DNA of 19,367 bases from an uncultured Selenomonadales bacterium (lineage in GTDB: Bacteria > Bacillota > Clostridia > Christensenellales > QALW01), in assembly GCA_905200615.1 (NCBI GenBank), contig CAJKLB010000041.1:1-19367 (forward strand), read 5' to 3'. The translations under genes and the position numbers were made by a program. This document shows, one piece after another, positions 14,684 through 19,367 of the stretch (the stretch's first letter is position 1; every line of letters begins with the position of its first letter). The notes below the pieces were generated by a model. It saw nothing but the letters and a program-made list of their open reading frames with translations. It ran no database searches and was not told where the DNA came from.

Positions 14684-15688
14684 ATGAAAAAAGCTGCGAT
14701 TGTCGGCTGCGGAAGCATTGCAAAAACTCACGCTGAGAATCTTGCCGCAATGGAATGCGTAAAAATTACAGCAGTTTGCGATATTCTTCCTCAGCGCGCA
14801 GAATCTTTAGCCCAGACGTATGCCCCACAGGCAAAGATATACGATGATTTTGAAACGATGCTCAGCCGAGAAAAATTTGATGTTCTTCACATCTGTACCC
14901 CGCATTATCTGCACTGTGAAATGGCATGTGCCGCGCTGAAAAAAGATATTCACGTATTACTGGAAAAACCGGTGTGTATCAATATGCAACAGGTAGAACT
15001 GCTGCAAAAAGCCGAAAAAGAAAGTCAAGGGAAGATATGTATTTCCTTTCAAAATCGCTACCTGGCACGCAATCGAAAAGCAAAAGAACTGATTGAAAGT
15101 GGTATCGCCGGAAAAATTCTGGGCGCAAACGGAAGCGTTCTTTGGCACAGAGATGCTCCTTATTATATCAACAGCCATTGGCGCGGCTTTATGGCCACTG
15201 AAGGCGGCGGAGTAATGATCAATCAAGCTATTCACACGCTGGATTTGATGCTCTGGCTCTGCGGTGAACCGGACCATCTCTCCGCAACGACAGCCAACCA
15301 TCATTTGAAAGGGATTATTGACGTAGAAGATACCGCGGAAGCATATATTACGTTTAAAAGCGGTGTTCACGGAATCTTTTTTGCCACTACGGCAAATTAC
15401 ACCGACGCGCCGATATCACTGAAAATTGCCTGTGAGAACATGCTGTTGGAACTGAAAAATGATGATCTTTATATCGACGGCATTCCCCAGAAGTTAAAGG
15501 ATAGCATTGTTATGGAATCCGGTAAGGCTTACTGGGGTGTAGGCCATAAAATGCTGTTTCAAGATTTTTATGCTCGCCTTAATACCGGTGAAGCAATGCC
15601 TATCGGCGTTACCGAAGCGGCAAAAGCCTTGCGTGTTTTGCTGGGAATCTATGCGTCAAACGGAAACGATATTGATTTAAAAGGATAA
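14684..15688 (+). CDS. Gfo/Idh/MocA-family NAD(P)-dependent oxidoreductase (copy 2)
   Basis: From ATG 14684 it has 334 residues. An ATG at 14669 in the same frame (TAATG overlapping the previous stop) adds MGDDS, but GGGAG sits 9-10 bases before 14684 and MKKAAIVGCGSIAKTH is the family start. The Rossmann loop is VGCGSIAKTHAENL (7-20), followed by HICTPHYLH (69-77) and LLEKPVCIN (92-100, Lys95). The catalytic GGGVMINQAIHTLDLMLW (174-191) holds His184. It is related to copy 1 only at family level (both have NQA-x-H-x-x-D-L), and is shorter. Having two such enzymes next to each other suits an oxidation at the start and a reduction at the end of one pathway with NAD(H) recycled, but that is inference. 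It is followed by uxaC after 5 bases. Confidence 0.93.
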   Translation: MKKAAIVGCGSIAKTHAENLAAMECVKITAVCDILPQRAESLAQTYAPQAKIYDDFETMLSREKFDVLHICTPHYLHCEMACAALKKDIHVLLEKPVCINMQQVELLQKAEKESQGKICISFQNRYLARNRKAKELIESGIAGKILGANGSVLWHRDAPYYINSHWRGFMATEGGGVMINQAIHTLDLMLWLCGEPDHLSATTANHHLKGIIDVEDTAEAYITFKSGVHGIFFATTANYTDAPISLKIACENMLLELKNDDLYIDGIPQKLKDSIVMESGKAYWGVGHKMLFQDFYARLNTGEAMPIGVTEAAKALRVLLGIYASNGNDIDLKG

Positions 15689-15693
15689 TTGCT

Positions 15694-17079
15694 ATGAAAG
15701 ATTTTTTTGATGAAAAAATTCTTCTTGACAATGATGTCGCTTATGAACTTTACAGCAAATACGCAAAAGATCAGCCTATTATCGACTATCACTGTCATTT
15801 GAACCCTCAGGAAATTTATGAGGACAAAAGCTTTTCCAATATCGGAGAGCTTTGGTTGGCAGGCGACCATTATAAATGGCGTGCCATGCGGCAAAACGGT
15901 ATTAATGAAGACTTTATTACCGGAAATGCCGCGTATAAAGAAAAATTTATAAAATTTGCCTCCACTATGGAATATGCTCCCGGCAACCCACTGTACTATT
16001 GGGCGCATATGGAGCTTGCTCAGCTTTTCGGTATCCGCAAGCCGTTAAACGAAAAAAATGCCGAAACGATTTGGAATGAAACCAACCAAGCCATTGCCGG
16101 CGGCGGTTTTACCGCGCAGAGTTTGATCAAACGCTGCAAGGTAAAGGTGATCTGCACTACCGATGATCCTGCCGACACGCTGAAATATCACACAAAGATG
16201 AAAGATTTTTCCTTTGTGAAAGTCCTGCCGACATTCCGGCCGGATATTATCTGCTTTGGCTTAAACCGAGAGGATTTTAGGGACTATATTCAGAAATTAG
16301 GCGCAGCGGAAAATACGGAAATTGCTTCCTTTGATGTGCTGCTTGAAGTTTTGGATAAACGTATTGAATATTTTGCACAGGCAGGCTGTGTGGTTGCCGA
16401 TCACGCGCTGGAACACATTCCTCCCCGCAAAGGAACTTATGATGAAGCCAAAAGCACCTTCACCAAAGTTCTGCAAGGTCAAAAAGCAGAACAGAAAGAG
16501 CTGGATCTCTATACAGACTTTATGACACGCTTTTTCGCCGTACGCTATTCCAAACGCGGTTGGACGATGCAGCTGCACATGGCGCCGCTGCGCAATGTAA
16601 ATACTCGTTTATTCCGCCGTACCGGTGCCGACAGCGGTATTGACGTGGTAGGCGATCCGATTTCAGCACAAAGCTTTGCCCGATTGCTGAATGACATCAA
16701 CAATGAGGAACCTCTGCCCAAAATGGTGTTTTACTGCTTAAACGCAACCGTGAACGATATGATCGCTGCGATGACAGGCGCTTTTTCCGAAAATATTCCG
16801 GGAAAAATGCAGCTTGGTTCGGCATGGTGGTTTAACGATCATGTAGACGGTATCAAAGCGCAGCTGCATTCTCTTGCCAATGCAGGCCTTTTGGGGCGTT
16901 TTATCGGTATGCTTACCGATTCCCGAAGCTTTACTTCCTATGTGCGCTTCGACTTTTTCCGCCGTATTCTTTGTACAGAAATCGGAGCATGGATAGAAAA
17001 AGGCGAATTTGAGGCCGACTGCGGTAAGCTGATTGAAGGCATTTCTTACAAAAACGCAAAAGATTATTTTAATTTTTAA
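15694..17079 (+). CDS. uxaC: Glucuronate isomerase
   Basis: UxaC interconverts D-glucuronate and D-fructuronate (and D-galacturonate and D-tagaturonate) as the first step of intracellular hexuronate breakdown. The 461 residues are the normal length and show the family signature throughout. Examples are MKDFFDEKILLDNDVAYELY at the start, PIIDYHCHLNPQEIYEDK (28-45, His33 and His35 as amidohydrolase-type metal ligands), WLAGDHYKWRAMRQNG and VICTTDDPADTLKYH. Further on are LPTFRPD, GWTMQLHMAPLRNVNTRLF, GSAWWFNDHVDGI and LTDSRSFTSYVRFDFFRRILC. The ribosome site AAAGGA lies just upstream. Being followed by uxuA and uxuB rather than uxaA/uxaB points to the glucuronate, not galacturonate, branch. Confidence 0.97.
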   Translation: MKDFFDEKILLDNDVAYELYSKYAKDQPIIDYHCHLNPQEIYEDKSFSNIGELWLAGDHYKWRAMRQNGINEDFITGNAAYKEKFIKFASTMEYAPGNPLYYWAHMELAQLFGIRKPLNEKNAETIWNETNQAIAGGGFTAQSLIKRCKVKVICTTDDPADTLKYHTKMKDFSFVKVLPTFRPDIICFGLNREDFRDYIQKLGAAENTEIASFDVLLEVLDKRIEYFAQAGCVVADHALEHIPPRKGTYDEAKSTFTKVLQGQKAEQKELDLYTDFMTRFFAVRYSKRGWTMQLHMAPLRNVNTRLFRRTGADSGIDVVGDPISAQSFARLLNDINNEEPLPKMVFYCLNATVNDMIAAMTGAFSENIPGKMQLGSAWWFNDHVDGIKAQLHSLANAGLLGRFIGMLTDSRSFTSYVRFDFFRRILCTEIGAWIEKGEFEADCGKLIEGISYKNAKDYFNF

Positions 17080-17096
17080 AAAGGAGAAGAGAATTT

Positions 17097-18146
17097 ATGG
17101 ATATGACTTTTCGCTGGTACGGCGAAAATGATCCCGTTACGCTGGAATACATCAGTCAGATTCCCTTAATGAGTGGCGTTGTTACGGCGATTTATGATGT
17201 GCCCGTAGGGCAAGTATGGCCGTTGGAACGTATTATGGCTTTAAAACAAACCGTAAACGCTAAGGGACTGAAAATGGAAGTCATTGAGAGCGTACCGGTA
17301 CATGAAGACATAAAAAGAGGAGTACCGGAACGGGATATTCTAATTGAAAACTACTGTACCACAATTCGAAATTTAGGTGCTGCAGGTGTAAAAGTAATAT
17401 GCTATAACTTTATGCCGGTTTTTGATTGGCTCCGCAGCGATCTGAAAATGAAAACGCCGGACGGAGCTACTTGCTTGGCATATGATCAGCAAACAGTAAA
17501 CGCAATGGATCCGGCAAAAGGGGAGCTTTCTCTTCCCGGATGGGATGAAAGCTATACCAAAGAGCAGCTTCAGGGACTTTTAGAAGCCTTTAAGTCCATT
17601 GACGAAGAGCAGCTGATGGAAAACCTGATCTATTTCCTTAAAAAAATTATTCCCGTATGTGAAGAATGTGACGTTAAAATGGCCATTCATCCGGATGATC
17701 CGCCTTGGAGCATGTTTGGTCTTCCCCGCATCATTACCGGTGAGAAAGGAATTGACCGCATGTTTTCCGCTGTTAACAGCCAATATAACGGCCTTACCCT
17801 TTGCACCGGCTCTCTGGGCTGCAGTCCTAAAAACGATATGGTGAAACTGGCTGCTAAATATGCAAAAATGGGCCGTATCCATTTTGTGCATGCAAGAAAT
17901 ATCCGGTTTACCGGGGAGGCAAAATTTAACGAAAGCCCCCATCCTACCGCTTGTGGTTCACTGGATATGTACGGCATCATGAAAGCTCTGTATGATAACG
18001 GGTTTGACGGTTATACCCGTCCCGATCACGGCCGAAATATTTGGGGAGAAAACGGCCGGCCGGGATACGGACTATATGACAGAGCGCTCGGAGCTTGCTA
18101 CATAAACGGCCTTTGGGAGGCTATTGTAAAAGGAGATAAAAAATGA
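17097..18146 (+). CDS. uxuA: Mannonate dehydratase
   Basis: UxuA dehydrates D-mannonate to 2-keto-3-deoxy-D-gluconate, the third step of the glucuronate pathway. The 349 residues have the length of the shorter Firmicutes form. Visible conserved stretches are FRWYGENDPVTLEYISQIP (5-23), GVVTAIYDVPVGQVWP, IENYCTTIRNLGAAGVKVICYNFMPVFDWLR, MAIHPDDPPWSMFGLPRI (near 195-212), LCTGSLG, HARNIRF and YTRPDHGRNIWGE. The His/Cys/Asp residues in these last motifs are the metal and catalytic set of the family. AAGGAGAAG stands 10 bases before the ATG. Its TGA overlaps the start of the next gene (ATGA), so UxuA and the SDR are translationally coupled. Confidence 0.97.
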   Translation: MDMTFRWYGENDPVTLEYISQIPLMSGVVTAIYDVPVGQVWPLERIMALKQTVNAKGLKMEVIESVPVHEDIKRGVPERDILIENYCTTIRNLGAAGVKVICYNFMPVFDWLRSDLKMKTPDGATCLAYDQQTVNAMDPAKGELSLPGWDESYTKEQLQGLLEAFKSIDEEQLMENLIYFLKKIIPVCEECDVKMAIHPDDPPWSMFGLPRIITGEKGIDRMFSAVNSQYNGLTLCTGSLGCSPKNDMVKLAAKYAKMGRIHFVHARNIRFTGEAKFNESPHPTACGSLDMYGIMKALYDNGFDGYTRPDHGRNIWGENGRPGYGLYDRALGACYINGLWEAIVKGDKK

Positions 18147-18988
18147 AACTACCGTTTAAAATTGATTTAACCGGCAAAATTGCCGTAATTACCGGTGCCG
18201 GAGGCGTACTTTGCAGCGGGTTTGCAAAAGTATTGGCAGCCTGCGGCGCAAAAATTGCTCTGCTGGATATCAATATAGCCGCGGCGCAGGCCGTTGCCGA
18301 TGAGATTGCAGCCAACGGCGGCACAGCTATCGCCGTAGAAGCAAACTGCCTGAAAACCGACAGTCTGCACCAAGCTTATAAAAAAGTTATGGCTGAACTG
18401 GGTTCCTGTAATATTTTGATCAACGGTGCGGGAGGAAATAATCCGCGCGGAACAACCGATAACGAAACCATGACACCCGATATGCTGGATGAAAAAGAGT
18501 TAAAAACGTTTTTTGATCTTGATCCGGACGGTATACGTTTTGTTTTTGACCTTAATGTAGTAGCAGCCGTACTTACCACACAAGCCTTTACCAAAGAAAT
18601 GGTAAAATCCGGCGGCGTAATTCTGAATGTTTCTTCCATGAACGCTTTTCGGCCTTTAACAAAAATTCCGGCTTATTCGGCTGCAAAAGCCGCGGTTTCA
18701 AACCTTACGCAGTGGCTCGCGGTACATTTTGCCCCCTGCAATATTCGCGTAAACGCCATTGCTCCCGGCTTTTTTGTAACCAATCAGAACAGAGCACTGC
18801 TGTTTAAAGACGGCGAGCCTACTGCCAGAACGGAAAAGATTCTGCGCGGAACGCCTATGAATCGTTTCGGAGAAACCGATGATTTAACGGGAACTTTGCT
18901 TTGGCTGGTTTCTGATGAAGCCTCCGGTTTTGTTACCGGCGTAGTCGTTCCCGTTGATGGTGGCTTTGCGGCCTACAGCGGCGTATAA
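18143..18988 (+). CDS. uxuB: SDR-type D-mannonate oxidoreductase (fructuronate reductase)
   Basis: This enzyme would reduce D-fructuronate to D-mannonate with NAD(P)H, linking UxaC and UxuA. The 281 residues form a classical short-chain dehydrogenase/reductase: TGAGGVLCSGFAKVLA (17-32) binds the cofactor, and NGAGGNNPRGTT (94-105) follows. The catalytic Ser is in NVSSMNAF (162-169), with Tyr178 and Lys182 in PAYSAAKAA (176-184), and NAIAPGFF after them. The sequence resembles the Bacillus subtilis UxuB (YjmF) type, not the long-chain dehydrogenase fold of E. coli UxuB. The 4-base overlap with uxuA supports the role. An alternative is a related 2-keto-sugar-acid reductase, but the gene position makes fructuronate reductase the best call. 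It is the last gene of the operon, with a strong terminator about 50 bases later. Confidence 0.88.
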   Translation: MKLPFKIDLTGKIAVITGAGGVLCSGFAKVLAACGAKIALLDINIAAAQAVADEIAANGGTAIAVEANCLKTDSLHQAYKKVMAELGSCNILINGAGGNNPRGTTDNETMTPDMLDEKELKTFFDLDPDGIRFVFDLNVVAAVLTTQAFTKEMVKSGGVILNVSSMNAFRPLTKIPAYSAAKAAVSNLTQWLAVHFAPCNIRVNAIAPGFFVTNQNRALLFKDGEPTARTEKILRGTPMNRFGETDDLTGTLLWLVSDEASGFVTGVVVPVDGGFAAYSGV

Positions 18989-19038
18989 ACTGCAGCCAAA
19001 CACAATATTTTTATACAAAACATGAAAATATATTTTTC

Positions 19039-19071
19039 AAGAGTTCGGTATCATCTCCGAACTCTTTTTTT
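19039..19071 (+). terminator. Terminator of the glucuronate operon
   Basis: AAGAGTTCGG (19039-19048) and CCGAACTCTT (19057-19066) form a perfect 10-bp stem with an 8-base loop, followed by a run of T up to 19071. It is a standard intrinsic terminator 50 bases after the uxuB stop. The operon therefore ends here and the next gene is transcribed separately. Confidence 0.9.
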
Positions 19072-19180
19072 ATGAATAATCCTTTGCTGTAATTTTTTAT
19101 CCGAAGAAATGGAATCATTAAAATCAGGATTGATATAATGCCGAAAAGGCTATCTTTTTAAAAATTTTTGTCAAATTTTA

Positions 19181-19209
19181 TTGACCAACATAAAATCACG
19201 CTTTATAAT
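19181..19209 (+). promoter_or_regulatory. Sigma-A promoter for the gene starting at 19230
   Basis: TTGACC (19181-19186) and TATAAT (19204-19209) are 17 bases apart, one mismatch from consensus in the -35. Transcription would begin near 19216, only about 14 bases before the ATG at 19230. Confidence 0.8.
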
Positions 19210-19229
19210 AAATACTATAGGTGATAAAA

Positions 19230-19367
19230 ATGATTAAATCTAAAAAGAAGACTATGTTTATATCCGATTTAACCAGCAACAAAGAGATTATCATAAGTAG
19301 GACAAGCAATACCGGAAGCATACCAAAACATTTAAAATATATGTTGCTTTTTCCGATCATTCTTTTT
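19230..19367 (+). CDS. N-terminal start of a probable membrane protein, partial
   Basis: ATG 19230 follows TAGGTGA at about 5 bases and a very good promoter, and the frame stays open for 46 codons to the end of the window. The N-terminus is basic and hydrophilic (MIKSKKKTMF...), then from about residue 36 becomes hydrophobic: LKYMLLFPIILF. A hydrophobic segment with a Pro after three or four aliphatic residues following a basic leader is how LplB/MalF-type carbohydrate ABC permeases often start. A sugar permease would fit next to a uronate operon. Too little is visible to decide; a sensor protein or another membrane protein is equally possible. Confidence 0.6.
   Translation, partial: MIKSKKKTMFISDLTSNKEIIISRTSNTGSIPKHLKYMLLFPIILF

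Noticed and set aside
1..19367. CRISPR array, tRNA, rRNA, riboswitch or insertion sequence
   Set aside because: No regularly spaced repeats, cloverleaf sequences, known leader motifs or transposase frames were seen on either strand.

Overview
The window reads as chromosomal DNA of a low-to-mid GC Gram-positive anaerobe of the Clostridia type. The evidence is strong GGAGG ribosome sites, sigma-A-like promoters, AT-rich spacers, U-tailed hairpin terminators, and the Firmicutes gene order dprA-topA-trmFO-hslV-hslU. The species cannot be named from the sequence. There are no rRNA, tRNA, CRISPR, insertion-sequence or phage genes.

Layout. (1) 1-145 is the 3' end of a rightward gene whose tail resembles the C-terminal domain of apiosidase-like (DUF4038/GH140-type) glycosidases. 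(2) 146-491 is a spacer with a nested hairpin, followed by a lone RimJ/RimL-type GNAT acetyltransferase (492-1025). (3) A leftward pair of alkyltransferase-family genes follows: a complete Ogt and a short one-domain MGMT-like protein (1047-1865). It is divergent from rarA/mgsA (1991-3313), which has a very good promoter. (4) 3314-3642 is a convergent spacer with four hairpins. (5) A leftward housekeeping operon runs from 9995 back to 3643: dprA, topA, trmFO, hslV, hslU. All are tightly spaced or overlapping, and the xerC and codY genes often found in this cluster are absent. (6) A leftward two-gene unit, 11689 back to 10095, holds an AraC-family regulator translationally coupled (ATGA) to a secreted, membrane-anchored protein with a carbohydrate-binding-like ectodomain. 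(7) Divergent from it is a rightward seven-gene sugar operon, 11829-18988: two TIM-barrel sugar phosphate isomerase/epimerase-fold proteins, two Gfo/Idh/MocA dehydrogenases, then uxaC, uxuA and an SDR-type uxuB, ended by a strong terminator. (8) A new promoter and the start of a further, probably membrane, protein close the window.

How the genes work together. UxaC, UxuB and UxuA take D-glucuronate through D-fructuronate and D-mannonate to 2-keto-3-deoxygluconate. The four genes in front of them are the enzyme classes used in bacterial 3-keto-glycoside chemistry (precedents: E. coli YcjR/YcjS, gut C-glycoside-cleaving Dgp/Dfg systems) and also in inositol catabolism (IolG/IolE/IolI). No glycoside hydrolase lies in the operon. 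The most interesting hypothesis is therefore an oxidise, eliminate or epimerise, and re-reduce module that releases or remodels a glucuronic acid-containing substrate and feeds it straight into the uronate pathway. It would be controlled by the divergent AraC protein through a promoter pair that shares one -10 region. The enzyme classes and gene order are read from the sequence; the substrate and the overall reaction are inference.
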